From Gymnopus androsaceus JB14 (Eukaryota; Basidiomycota; Agaricomycetes; Agaricales; Omphalotaceae): 64,000 bases of DNA. Both the position numbers and the translations under genes were made by a program. Below, one piece after another: positions 1 to 10,871 of this stretch. Below the pieces are notes generated by a model that worked only from the letters and a program-made list of their open reading frames with translations, made no database searches and was not told where the DNA came from. The stretch is taken from positions 1 through 64,000 of the forward strand of contig ML769714.1 in assembly GCA_009733575.1 (NCBI GenBank), given 5' to 3'. Position 1 is the first letter of the stretch, and the number at the start of each line of letters is the position of its first letter.

Positions 1-183
1 GCAAAAGACACAGAAGCTAATAAATATGCCAGATATTTGGCAAAAGAATCAGATAGGCGCTGGGGGAAGGGGAAAATCAAGAACACCTATTTTGCCGACT
101 TGCTGACATCACAGCTGGCCGGCCAGAATCTTCACCAAATATTTTTCCATTGTATTTTTTTCAAGGGCAAATTCTTATTGTAA

Positions 184-1510
184 TATTTTGCAAAACGCTC
201 TACGATAACTATCGGGATATTTAGCATTAGGCTGGCTACATCTAGTGTGACCAACTCCTCTACTGCCACCACTACCGAGACGAAAACCAAACGTAAGGCT
301 GGCGGTGCAAAGGTAGCGGACAATTCAAAAACGGCGTCTGGATCTAAACAGGCTGCAGAGGCTGAAGAGAGTGAAAAGTCAAGAGAGTCGTCGGCGGCTC
401 CGCCCGCTCGTTTGCTCGACGATCTGGACGATGAAGAAATTGAACAGATGTTGGCTGCTAGGAAGAGGAAGAGGGAAGAGGAGAAGAAGAGAGAGGAAGA
501 GGAGCGGGCTCGCCGTGAAGCCGAAGAAGCTCGACATAAGGCCGAGGAAGCTGCGCGAGCGCAAGGCTGACAAGGAGGCGGCCAAGGCCGCACGTCGAAA
601 GCAGGCAGCGAAGGAAAAAGGGAGAAGGAGGAGAAGAAACGGGTGCAAGAGGAAAAGGAAGCGGCTGCCGCTAAGAAGGCAGCGGACGATAAGGTTCATG
701 AGGAGACTCGTCTTAAGCGATTGTGGAAGTTCTCACACGACCCTTCGCAACAGACTTCTCCCGCACCTTCTTTGCCGAAAAGGGGCAATGTGAAAGCGAA
801 GTCGAAGGTGAGTATTCCTTTATCCTTTTTCCATTTTTTCTGATTTCTTTTACAGCCGAAGTCCAAAGCGGTTGTCCAGTCTGATGACGAAGATATGGTG
901 GTGGAAGGTCAGAAGGCCGAAAGTTCAAAGGCCGGAAGTTCAAAGGCTGGAAGTTCGAAGGTTGGCTGCAAACGCAAAAGGGTGAGTTTATTTGTTTTAT
1001 GACGACCTTCCATTTTGTTTTGATTCTTCTGAGTAGGAAACGACTGGTGGCAATCCAAGCAATGGCGGCAGCGGCGGCAACGATGATGATGACGACAACG
1101 AAGACGAAGATGATGATGCCTCGCCGAGCAAGAAGAAAAAGCGTCCGTTCGTGAAGTCCTTCGAATTGGGTGATCCGGTCGACGGCGACGAGCAGTGCAA
1201 GCGCTGTGTCGAACGGCAGGTGGTATGCCAACCTCGGAGCGATTCGAGCACCTGCAACGCCTGCAGGTTGTCGAAGAAACATTGCAGTTGGGCACCTATA
1301 GGCGGCGGTTGACATCGAGGATGGCAGGACACAGTGGAAGACAGTGGCGCGGAGTTCTGTCGATTGCACGACCGCATCGACGCACTGGAGGAAATGTTGA
1401 AGATCCTCATTTCTCGAGGGGATGCGAGCGATGAGACTCCGACAGACCAGGAAGAGGACGAGAATAAGAAGAAGAAGAAGATTAGGGAAGGAAAGAAAAA
1501 GGGACAGTGA
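184..1510 (+). pseudogene. Decayed coiled-coil / cysteine-cluster protein gene
   Basis: Unrecognised gene with a clear protein-like layout. A Lys/Glu/Arg/Ala-rich coiled coil (about 420-760) is followed by introns at 809-855 (gtgagt...acag) and about 982-1038, an acidic Asp/Glu run, and a cysteine cluster at about 1195-1290 reading CKRCVERQVVC then CNACRLSKKHC. A short helix (LHDRIDALEEMLKILI) and a Lys-rich tail end at 1510. Basidiomycete genomes carry many proteins with this kind of Cys cluster and trailing helix; their role is unknown to me. The frame is broken: two compensating shifts near 555 and 620, and another after the Cys cluster near 1300. No ATG was found; the frame is open from 184 and may begin at a splice acceptor. 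Relic, or a gene with sequence errors. Confidence 0.5.
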
Positions 1511-1678
1511 ATTCGGCAGCTGAATCGGCGGCACTTGCTTCTTCGCCCGCCTTGTACATATAAAAACGATCTTTGGTATATAATTGATAATAGTTTTTTC
1601 TTGGTGAAATTTGTTGAATAAGTAATATGAGTTTAAATACAGCGAACTAGAGTTCGTCGGCGGAAAGAATTTAATCAA

Positions 1679-1720
1679 AATAAGTATTCGCTCAATTTAC
1701 TATCATAGCGAATACTTATT
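1679..1720. repeat. Perfect 14-bp inverted repeat
   Basis: AATAAGTATTCGCT at 1679-1692 is matched exactly by its reverse complement at 1707-1720, with a 14-base loop. It lies between the end of the decayed gene and the start of the large palindrome. It could be part of a decayed LTR: the flanking minus-strand sequence resembles the end of the LTR at 4273-4764, sharing TTCCGCCG and ATTTAAACT blocks. Confidence 0.6.
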
Positions 1721-1766
1721 CCGTTGAAACGGAAAAGAAAAAAGGATAATGGAAACATACGATTAA

Positions 1767-3264
1767 GCACCAGTGGTTGTGGTAACAATGCAAAGTATCT
1801 GGGCAACATCCCTAAGTACTTAATGCAAAGTAACAGGGCAACTATCCAGCCTTTCTAAACTATACCTAAACTACAATTCTTTACTAGTACATATATAGTA
1901 CTATTAGGAGTACAATAGGGTATGTTAGGACGAGGTTAGGGTAGGGTTAGGGTAGGGTTGGGTTAGGGTTAAGATAAGATATCAATATTCAAATTAGAAA
2001 AATGTGAATAGCATGTGATCAATGGAAGTGTTAGGGTTAGGGTTAGCTTCAGCTAACCCTAACCTGGTCCATACAGTGCTCTGGAGTATCATGTGACAAG
2101 AAAGAGTTAGGATTAGGGTTAGCTTTAGTAATCTGGTCCACAGTGGTCTTCAGGATTAGTTAGGGTCCACACAGGTTAAGGTTAGGGGTTGGGGTTAGGG
2201 TTAGGGGTTGAGGACAAAATCTGGGGTGCGGGGCTTGCCCCGCTATCTGCAGTAGAAGGTTTAGGGTTGGGGATATTAAGGTTAGGGATTATTAGGGTTA
2301 TGGATAGTCAGGGTAAAACTAGGGTTTGGCAGTGCAGGTCAGGATCATGTTATGCGTAAGGCTCGAAAATTTTGTCCGTTTTTTCCCACGATGCCTCGTT
2401 CAGCCTCTACGGATATTACAAAGTTCAAATCTTATAGGGGTGGATAGTTGTCCTGTTACTTTGCAAAGTACATGGACAATAGTCCTGAGCTATTAATGCA
2501 AAGTAACAGGACAACTATCCAGCCCTATAAGATTTGAACGTTGTAATATCCGTAGAGGCTGAACGAGGCATCGTGGGAAAAAACGGACAGAATTTTCGAG
2601 CCTTAAGCATAACGTGACCCTGACCTGCACTGCCAAACCCTAGTTTTACCCTGACTATCCATAACCCTAATAATCCCTAACCTTAATATCCCCAACCCTA
2701 AACCTTCTACTGCAGATAGCGGGGCAAGCCCCGCACCCCAGACTTCATCCTCAACCCCTAACCCTAACCCCAACCCCTAACCTTAACCTGTGTGGACCAG
2801 GTTAGGGTTAGCTAAAGCTAACCCTAACCCTAACTAATCCTGAAGATCACTGTGGACCAGATTACTAAAGCTAACCCTAATCCTAACTCTTTCTTGTCAC
2901 ATGATACTCCAGAGCACTGTATGGACCAGGTTAAGGTTAGCTGAAGCTAACCCTAACCCTAACACTTCCATTGATCACATGCTATTCACATTTTTCTGAT
3001 TTGAATATTGATATCTTATCTTAACCCTAACCCAACCCTACCCTAACCCAACCCTACCCTAACCCAACCCTACCCTAACCCTAACCCTACCCTAACCTCG
3101 TCCTAACATACCCTATCGCACTCCTAATAGTACTATATATGTACTAGTAAAGAATTGTAGTTTAGGTATAGTTTAGATAGGCTGGATAGTTGCCCTGTTA
3201 CTTTGCATTAAGTACTTAGGGATGTTGCCCAGATACTTTGCATTGTTACCACAACCACTGGTGC
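1767..3264. mobile_element. 1.5-kb foldback palindrome with telomere-like repeats
   Basis: The two halves are near-complete reverse complements. The left end GCACCAGTGGTTGTGG is mirrored by CCACAACCACTGGTGC at the right end, and the centre lies around 2480-2515. Each arm is about 700 bp and holds degenerate TTAGGG units, pointing toward the centre on the left and away as CCCTAA on the right. A motif starting TGCAAAGTAACAGGGC occurs at 1824 and, inverted, ends at 3207; both are bordered by TTAA. A similar motif recurs at the centre, so each arm may itself be an inverted-repeat element. No ORF of note. It cuts the gypsy gag on its right side. No target duplication is visible at 1767/3264, so it may have come from rearrangement rather than simple insertion. 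Confidence 0.75.
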
Positions 3265-4200
3265 ACCGCCGAGATATGATAGGGTGTAGTTAATCTTCCG
3301 TGCCTCTGTAAAATATGTTGGTCGGTCGATAAAAACCAAAGATAAAGAAACAAGGAACCCTTTGAGCTTCCGAGGTTCGGAACCATTGAATACGTCAGGT
3401 TCCTTTACTTTCGACTTCGAGTCCAAAGAATCACCGGAAGGTACATTCATCCTCGAAAGTACACCACCCAGTGTGTCGATCGATCCTCGGAAGGAATTCA
3501 TGAGATCAAAGAATTGACGAGCATTGTTTTTGTCATCATTAGGATCATTTCTGGGTCTTTGAGGAGGTCCGCCGCCTCCACCACCACCACCTCCACCTCC
3601 ACCTGGTGGGTCTTCTGGATTGCCTCCTGGTGGCGGATCTGTAGAAGGTTGTGGATGGGGATCGGCGTCCTCATCGGCATCTTCTTCCTCATCATGTCGG
3701 GAAGATTCCCTTTCATTGTCTCTTCTTTCTGAGGTATGAGAACCATGCTCCTCATGAACGGAGGGTTGTGCTTCGGGTTCTGCTCCCATTGTTTCGACGA
3801 TAGGTAATGTCTGGGAGCACTCAGAATCCCTTGGGGGAGTGACAGCGAGGCATCGTAAATGACCAGCCGCCGCGGACAGTGGGGTCGGCAAAGTAGGGAC
3901 CGCTTGCGGTTCATCTAGAGTGACGATTCGACCGCGTGTCGGAGTGCGAATCCATACTGGAGCACCATTTACATCGACTGCTTGGGTTAGTTCATAATCG
4001 GTTTGCCCTAGCTGACCCTGAATGGGTTCTGTCGTTACTACGGTTGGTGCAATTGCTGCAGGACCAAAACCACTACCACGTTGGCGAGTATTGCCGATCG
4101 CTGAGATTGACTCCTGATAGGGTTGAAGAGATTGAGCATTGGCGATGAAAGGATTAGGAGTAGTAGGGGAGTTAGGAGGAATGATAGGTGGATTGACCAT
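3208..4200 (-). pseudogene. gag: Ty3/gypsy gag, truncated by foldback element
   Basis: The minus-strand ORF starts at 4200. It has a Pro-rich and acidic N-terminal half, a glycine run near residue 205, and then a gag capsid-type region (KVKEPDVFNGSEPRKLKGF, then YFTEARKINYTLSYLGGA). In fungal gypsy elements this is followed by more capsid, a zinc knuckle and pol. Here the frame runs at about 3264 into the palindrome, picks up PVVVVTMQ and stops. The element's LTR lies directly upstream at 4273-4764. No pol or second LTR is seen, so the copy is dead. The family is a confident call from the capsid motif; the breakpoint is read directly. Confidence 0.8.
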
Positions 4201-4272
4201 TGGTTGGCCTCTCCTTGGATGTCAATGCATCTAGAACAAGTACAACGTTAACGAGTATTAGTTTAAATATAC

Positions 4273-4764
4273 TGTTAGGAGCGTGCTACGAGCAAGCGGC
4301 GGAAAAGTATTGCCGACGGATTGTTGGCGATCGATAGCGACTGCCGCTTGAGATGGTGGACTGATAGTGAAGTTATTAACAACATCCTCGCTATGTTGCG
4401 TAGTCCGATGAAGAGAATAATCGTTGTCGGCGGAAGGCCGACAAACGATAGAGACGATGACGAAGGTAATCTCCGGAGAAGTAGTTATCCAAGTTGATAT
4501 TTAAACTGAAGACTACTAAACAGAATACTCTAGCTTATATACTCAAAGAGCTATCGGGCCGAAGTAAGTAAGTATTCAGTAAAAGTATAATAAGTATCGA
4601 CAGTTAATTCAGTAGAAGAACAATAAGTAATAGAAAGGATAAACAATAAGAATGAATAGAAACTTGCGAAGATTATCCGATGCTTGCTAGCAGCAATCGC
4701 TCGGTGGCGCCGACCGATCGCGGTAATGTCGGTTGTAAGTATTGGAAGTCGCATGGATATAACA
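4273..4764 (-). repeat. 5' LTR of the truncated gypsy element
   Basis: Read on the minus strand it begins TGTTATATCC at 4764 and ends CTCCTAACA at 4273, giving 492 bp with a 5-bp TGTTA/TAACA inverted terminus. The gag ATG follows 72 bases downstream, leaving room for a primer binding site and leader. The partner LTR is not in the window, so the boundaries rest on the terminal dinucleotides and the position relative to gag. Confidence 0.6.
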
Positions 4765-5213
4765 CCCCCATAAATTGGCCATCTACTTTACAAAACTGCC
4801 AAAAATAAGAGAAAATGCAGAAACACTCCTTTCATGTACCTGATTATGATTCCAAGATAAAAAACTTCAAAGTAAAGTACATATTTTGTGTACCAACAAA
4901 GGAAATTTTGAGCACCCCTCTCTTCCTGCATCTTGCAACATGCACACTAATAAAGGGATGTCCCCTAAAGCATAAATGAAACATCACTGGTCTAAATAAT
5001 CAGCCAATGGTCTCTACTCCACTGGAAACTTCCCCAGAACCCTCTGAAAATCCCAAAATTCCCCAGGTAAAGGAACCAGCTGCCAAGTCCAACAGTGGGA
5101 GGTAGCACAAGCACCATGACAACATTATTCCTCAATCAACTCAATATCCAGAGTTTCGCAGCCAAACTCAGAAGATGACACTTCCTGATGGCAAGCCAAA
5201 AAGTTTGCAGTGA
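4765..5213. other. Gene-free flank
   Basis: No ORF with coding character, no splice-linked exons and no terminal repeats were recognised between the LTR and the next inverted-repeat element. Confidence 0.5.
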
Positions 5214-5221
5214 GCAAGGAT

Positions 5222-5827
5222 TAGTGATGTGCCGGCTGGGGCCCGGCTCAAAAGCCCCAGCCACGGCTCAGATAGCCCCGGCCAGGGCTGATCAAAATGT
5301 TGAGCCGGGCCCTACATGGCGGCTGGGGGCTCTGCTAGGGCACGGCTCAGGCTCAGGCCCCGGTTCAAGGTACATATATGAAATCCCATTTTTTATCTGC
5401 AAATAATGTCATGTTCAATGTCAATTCAATGTAAATCATACACCCAAGCATAAATTCCATTGTGAGCGCATGTACAACCTTGAAAGCAGCCAGAGAATGC
5501 AATAGACTAAAATTTATAACTATTTACAACCACTTACATGATATTTAACAACAGAATAAAGCTTCTTTTTCCTGAGAATAGTCTTATAAAATGGTGTAAA
5601 ATTATGTGTTTGGCAGAATATAGTTAGATTTGAGCACAAAATGATGCATTCCGTTGGTAAAATAAAGTTCCCTGAGCCCCGGCCCAAGACTCCGGCTCAG
5701 GGCTTTCAAGAATCTGAGCCGGGCCTTGAGCCCTCCTGAGCCCTCGAGATGGCTGGGGCGAGTTCCGGCTCAATCAGGCCCGGCTCAGAGGGCTCAAGGG
5801 CTCTGAGCCCTAGCCGGCACATCACTA
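5222..5827. mobile_element. Non-autonomous hAT element with 8-bp TSD
   Basis: The element starts TAGTGATGTGCCGGCT and ends with the reverse complement AGCCGGCACATCACTA. It is flanked by an exact 8-bp duplication GCAAGGAT (5214-5221 and 5828-5835). The TAG-type terminus plus an 8-bp target duplication is the signature of the hAT superfamily. GC-rich subterminal GAGCC/GGCTC motifs are repeated at both ends and the interior is AT-rich. No transposase ORF; movement would need an enzyme supplied elsewhere. Confidence 0.88.
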
Positions 5828-5835
5828 GCAAGGAT

Positions 5836-8069
5836 TCAATGTTCAAAGCATGCATGCTAAGTGCTCTCCTATTTGTCCATTCAAGAATGATAATTGCTGC
5901 ATGGCTCAACTTCTCAGTAAACAGGAAGACTTCATGAATCTTGGGTGGTACTTATTAGCACCCTCCTGTTGCATTCCTTTTTTGGTCTAGTCTTATTATT
6001 CATGTGACTGCATAGTTATAGACTTCGCATTCCCACAGTCTCCCCTCAGCTGTTGACTCTCATCTATTTTTGACGCTGAGGGGTACATTCTTTATTTTGT
6101 TTCATATCTATATACTTACTGAAACCTCATTAGTTATTTGTTTCCGTTCTCATGTTTTAGGTATTCAATACAGCTGTTGACTCTCATCTATGTTTGACAC
6201 TGAGGGTTATTTGTTTCCGTTCTTGTCTTTTAGATTTGGCCTCCAACAATGAACCAGGCATCCATGCTCAAAAGTTTGATCACAGGTGCAGGTCACTACT
6301 GTATTTTCTTACCAAAATTTCACTGTGAACTTATGCCAATTGAAATGGTCAGTTCAAATGACTTGGGTCTTTTCTCTACTAATGATTTGATTTCAGTATC
6401 TGGATGCTTGTCCTATTGATGTGATATGGCATTTCATTGAATGCTCATTTTGTTGGATGGGTGCTTATTGGCTTTATCTCACAGGAAAGGCAGTGGAATG
6501 GGCTGTTAGTGTTGGAGATAGAGCCAGCTGCCATATGCTCTATCTGGTTCCATTTTTATTTAGTATATGTGCTTGATGCGCCATTTCTATATTTGACTGT
6601 ATCTTACTTATCACTTGGCAGAGATAGCTTAGATAGTTCAACCTATCATTACAGTATCTATATAAAGTATTGTGCCTCTGAATTTATCCCCTGCATGTTT
6701 ACTCAGGCTTTTTGCTATAGACTGGAGTGAAACAATTACAATGCATATATTCAATTCATTGCAACAGTTTGTAAAGTGAATATAAACTCAGTTGGATGTA
6801 GCGGCACAGCTATAATACTACTGTACCTGTAAAGTGAATATAAACTAATACAGTGGTGAATGTGAGTAATGGGGCAATAAGTAATAAGAGAAGCTCTCAC
6901 CTCAGTTGGACATAGTGGTACAACTGAGGGAGGCAAACATTGATGTTGTGGATATATAAGTCAATTGTATGATAAGCGGAAACCTCAAAACCGGCTAAAT
7001 ATAAATGTCTATAAGTTGTAAGGTCAAAGTGTAGTAGTGTACCATACGGAGTACTACTCCAACACAGTTAGGAAGCAGGAGACATATGTTCAGTTTCTGA
7101 AAGTGCAATGATGCATTTGGATGCAATATGCAAGCCTACTACCTACACTGGCAGCCAAAACTGATGAACCTCCCATTTTTAAAAATTTTATTGCATAGCT
7201 CCAAGATTCATTGCTCCTCATTATTCTGGCTTGTAGTACAATGTATTGAATGCTTGTACCTCTGCTTTTTCATAGTGTTGGTAGTAAATACATACATCTA
7301 GTGAAATACCAAATTCTAGAGGTTGAAAGACCCAGAACTCTGCCAAGGAAGCATGAAATGACATCTAACCCCATAACAACCTTCAACCATGTTCACAGCA
7401 CATGAGATCCTCATAAATGGCCCAAAGACTACACTAATTGCACACCAAGTCATCAGCAGAACCTGGGTGATGGTCATAGAAGCTATGGCTTCCTATGAGC
7501 TCCTATGAGATTACTGAACACTCAAGCCAGCTGTCATTCAATACAATAGATATGTTCAGGTCCACTGTTCCCTCTAAAATCAGCATGTTGCAGCAACTGC
7601 AACTTCAACTTCTCTCCCCATTTGCAGCCTCCCACTTCTACATTGATTCTGACTTGTTGTAATGTTCTTTCAAGTTCCCACTGTAAGTTCTTACTGTTTG
7701 ATATCGGTTTTCAGTTCTAACTTATTCATTGGCAGACTTATATGTGAGTTATTGTAATAATATTATTCTTGGTGGTTGTTACAAGTAGTTATGAAGTATT
7801 TACAGTCACCTGTAGCACTGTAGTATCAATAAACAATGGTCTTTCCTTTTCTCCAATGTTCTTTGAGCTCTGTTTGATTGTTGTAGCAACTGCAACAGGT
7901 AATGCATATTAATAAATTTGGTATTGCTCAGAGCTTCTGTAAGGCCTCCCAGCTGTGAGGCTAAGAGGCGGGAGAGGCTGGTATGCAGACAGAAATATAG
8001 CACAAGCTGGATACCAGCTAAGAGCCTGCAAATCCCACCAAATGTCAACACAACCCAATCTATTGGATT
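5836..8069. other. Long gene-free stretch
   Basis: Short ORFs here lack family motifs and splice-linked partners. Local repeats are visible: the block starting CAGCTGTTGACTCTCATC and the nearby TTATTTGTTTCCGTTCT each occur twice, at about 6050-6150 and 6172-6226. The block GTAAAGTGAATATAAACT occurs near 6770 and 6830. These are probably decayed transposon sequence; I could not assign a superfamily. Confidence 0.45.
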
Positions 8070-9063
8070 ATTCTATTTGACAACCCCCTTGTTGTGAAAC
8101 AACCCTTTCCTTATCTAGCAACCCGATTGTTGTCACAAATGGTCACAGTTCACCAAATATGTCAAATAAGCAAACATTGAGTATTTCATAAATTTTTGTA
8201 TTGTGACTCACTGATTTTCTTCACAATAAGGAGGGTAGGGAAGGAATGGCCACAAGCAGTGAGGGTCAAGGACATTTGCAGCAGCTAGATAAGTACTTAA
8301 ACAATGGATTGGTTTGTGAGTACAAAATATTACAGCATTTTTGGAAAACCTTGTCCAAATCAATTTTGTTGATGGCAATAATTCAATAAATAAATATAAT
8401 TCTAAAAGGGAAGCACTTTTCCTGCTGTCAGACAACTGTCAAGTCAGCCTCATATTCTGGTGGTTGAGCTTGTTCACTGTGTTGGGCAACATCCAGCACA
8501 GTGAACAAATACAAAATACTGACTATCCTACTCTTGATCTAGACAAGCAGTCAGCCTTGTAACCTTGTTACAAGTATACAAGCATGCTGAGAGGTACTTA
8601 GTATCCAATATACATAACTTTACAGTCAGATTTTAGTAGTCTACTCTGTGATGTGGTGTGCAGTGGAGGACATGCATGGAGCACTCACCATTGAGTTGCA
8701 GTTACATAAGTAGCATAACCAAGGAAATTTCTATTGGATTCCTTGTTTAGAATTATATTTATTTATTGAATTTTTACCATCACCAAAATTGATTTGGATA
8801 CAGTACCATGAAAGAACTTGAAATACAAGCAATATGTATCATGTAAGAGCTTAGGTACCCAATGCCATCTAGTACCATAGTAGCACTGGCAAAATGCAAG
8901 TAAGCACTAGCTTAGACAAGGTCACAAGGTCATAAATATTTGAAGAAAAAAAAAAAAAGCAAAGTCACACTTTAATATGTGTGACAGGGTTGCTGAATAA
9001 CACTTCAAGAGGGTTGTCAGTTAAGGGGGGTTGTTGTCAAGCAAGGGGGTTGTCAAATAGAAT
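8070..9063. mobile_element. Inverted-terminal-repeat element (994 bp)
   Basis: A perfect 22-bp terminal inverted repeat bounds the element. It opens ATTCTATTTGACAACCCC at 8070 and the mirrored copy ends at 9063. Further degenerate GACAACCC-type motifs lie just inside both ends. There is a poly-A run near 8946. No transposase ORF is recognisable and the target duplication is not clear, so the superfamily is undetermined. A related single end, ATTCTATTAGACAACCC, lies near 16455. Confidence 0.75.
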
Positions 9064-9429
9064 GATCCCTGAAGACATCTTGACCTCATTGAGAAGGCTT
9101 AAGAACTTGTCCTATATCTCCAGAGTCTCAGGAGCTCCTCATTGCTCTACAATATGCTGAACTTAGCTTTGAAGTCTTGGACATTTTTGAACCCATACCG
9201 GACAATGAAGCCACATCCTTGGAACACTTTCTCATAGTAGCCACTTGTTTGTATTCTTGTGGTCTTTGCACTCAGCTCAGTAGGTTCAATGCTGGTTCAA
9301 TTAGACTAGCTACAGCCAGTCTCCCAAAGCCAGCCTTACTTCTGTGAGGATGAGTTACATAAGACATGTGGATAAGTCTTCAACAGCCAATCAAATCATT
9401 TCAAAAGTGAGAAGTCCTCACTCCAGGAT

Positions 9430-9534
9430 GGCTGGAACAACTCCACCAGCATCTGGTGCCAATCCCTGCCAAAAATGGGTGCTTAATTTTCTTTGTGGGG
9501 ATTGGCACCAGATGCCAGTGGAGTTGTTCCAGCC
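9430..9534. repeat. Long near-perfect hairpin
   Basis: Arms 9430-9466 and 9498-9534 are reverse complements at 35 of 37 positions and enclose a 31-base loop. Weaker outer complementarity continues near 9320-9345 and 9600-9620, around CTCCCAAAGCC and GGCTTTGGGAG. It may be the core of a short foldback element or a hairpin RNA source; the sequence alone does not decide. Confidence 0.65.
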
Positions 9535-9669
9535 CCTCTACAAGGAGAATTCAAACTTTGTTTGATCACATGATTCAACCATACTCCTTGTAGTGGGGAT
9601 GGCTTTGGGAGCCTGAGCTACAGCCTCGATTTGCTAAGGGTACTTAGTTGTTAAGAGCATTCCTATCTA

Positions 9670-10039
9670 CTTGCTATGATCAAAAGTAAGCGTAATTTTA
9701 TATACATGGAAAAATTAGGTACCTCTCCCTGGGTCTAAGGAGCTCATATAAGAGCTTAGTATGTCCTGCAGACCCTCCAGAAAAAAATCACAGGAGAGTG
9801 TACTGAGAGCCATTAAATCTGTAGTCAAATGTGGAAAAACCTAAGAAATCACAGTTTCCCCCTCAAATTAGGGCATTTTTGACAGCTTCCATGAGGTCTT
9901 TTTCAGAGTAAAGCTGTCTGAATCTAACAGAAATATTCTCCTACAGGATGTATCTTCATGCTGACGAGGTCTAACCACCAAAAACATGGAGTTATTGTAG
10001 CACTTTTATCAAAATTACATTACTTTTGATCATAGTGAG
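9670..10039. mobile_element. Tc1/mariner-like MITE
   Basis: The terminal inverted repeats share CTATGATCAAAAGTAA, with further similarity over about 25 bp. The element is flanked by TA on both sides (9668-9669 and 10040-10041), the target preference of Tc1/mariner elements. Length is 370 bp with no coding capacity. Confidence 0.6.
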
Positions 10040-10041
10040 TA

Positions 10042-10871
10042 TATATATATTCAACATTTTTGGAGTGATTTTCTTCCTCAACAGAGGCCATGACTGTTTG
10101 CATCAACTTGATGTCAACACTCATCAAAATACTGTACCGTTTCATTCAATTCAACAGTCACACGTCACAGGCCCTCAAAAAGTCGAAATTTTTTCACTGG
10201 TCACTGATCACAGTCCAAAAGTTGCCCAAAAAATACAGCTTTGACCGGCTTTAGTGCCAAAAAACCTTAAAGATATTTCTAAGTAAGGAAATTAGTCAAA
10301 TTGAATGAAATGGCACAGTAGTTGTGAGAAATTTAATTTTAAAAAAGAACAAAGATTGCACCGCAACTGACCTAAGGTCCAACCAGGATCGACTCTGAGT
10401 CACAGGAAACAGTTATGAATATGTCAATATGTGGATGTTTATATCAGAATCCCATGTGATAGCCTCTGCACTCTGCACTAAGTATTGGACCATTAACATA
10501 CTCGGTTTGCATTTATGTTGAGAAATTCTTGAGCAGTTCGGCGATAAGTCTACTTCTTGGAATTTTGATTTAATGAAAGTGTAAAGGAAAAAGAAAACTC
10601 CTTATTCAATGGTCACTATCCTCAAGATCAAAGCTGTTGAGAATCTGGGATGAGCCTCTGAGCTTCTAGTAAGGAGGAGCATAAAAAGAACAATACATTC
10701 TGGTTTGCCTCTATAAAGAGAGGGCAGCCGGATAAGGTAATCCAAGATCAATCTATTTGAGAAATTGTGAGCAGAATGGGTGAAAGAAATACTAAAGGAC
10801 AATAGGGATGTATCATTGAAGGAAATGACTATGTAGAAATTGAACATCTGAGGTCCTTGGATGGGCAGCCT
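10042..10871. other. Intergenic region downstream of the NACHT-WD40 gene
   Basis: No exon, terminal repeat or RNA gene was recognised. It should hold the 3' untranslated region of the minus-strand gene ending at 10872. Confidence 0.4.

Noticed and set aside
713..1678. 321-codon minus-strand ORF opposite the Cys-cluster relic
   Set aside because: It is the antisense of a coiled coil and acidic run; the composition is a mirror of the plus-strand frame and no motif or splice support exists.
1920..3110. TTAGGG repeats as a chromosome end
   Set aside because: Unrelated unique sequence lies on both sides and the repeats are degenerate, so this is internal telomere-like DNA, not a terminus.
6437..6730. 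97-codon hydrophobic plus-strand ORF
   Set aside because: AT-rich repeat-like region, no conserved motif, no flanking exons.
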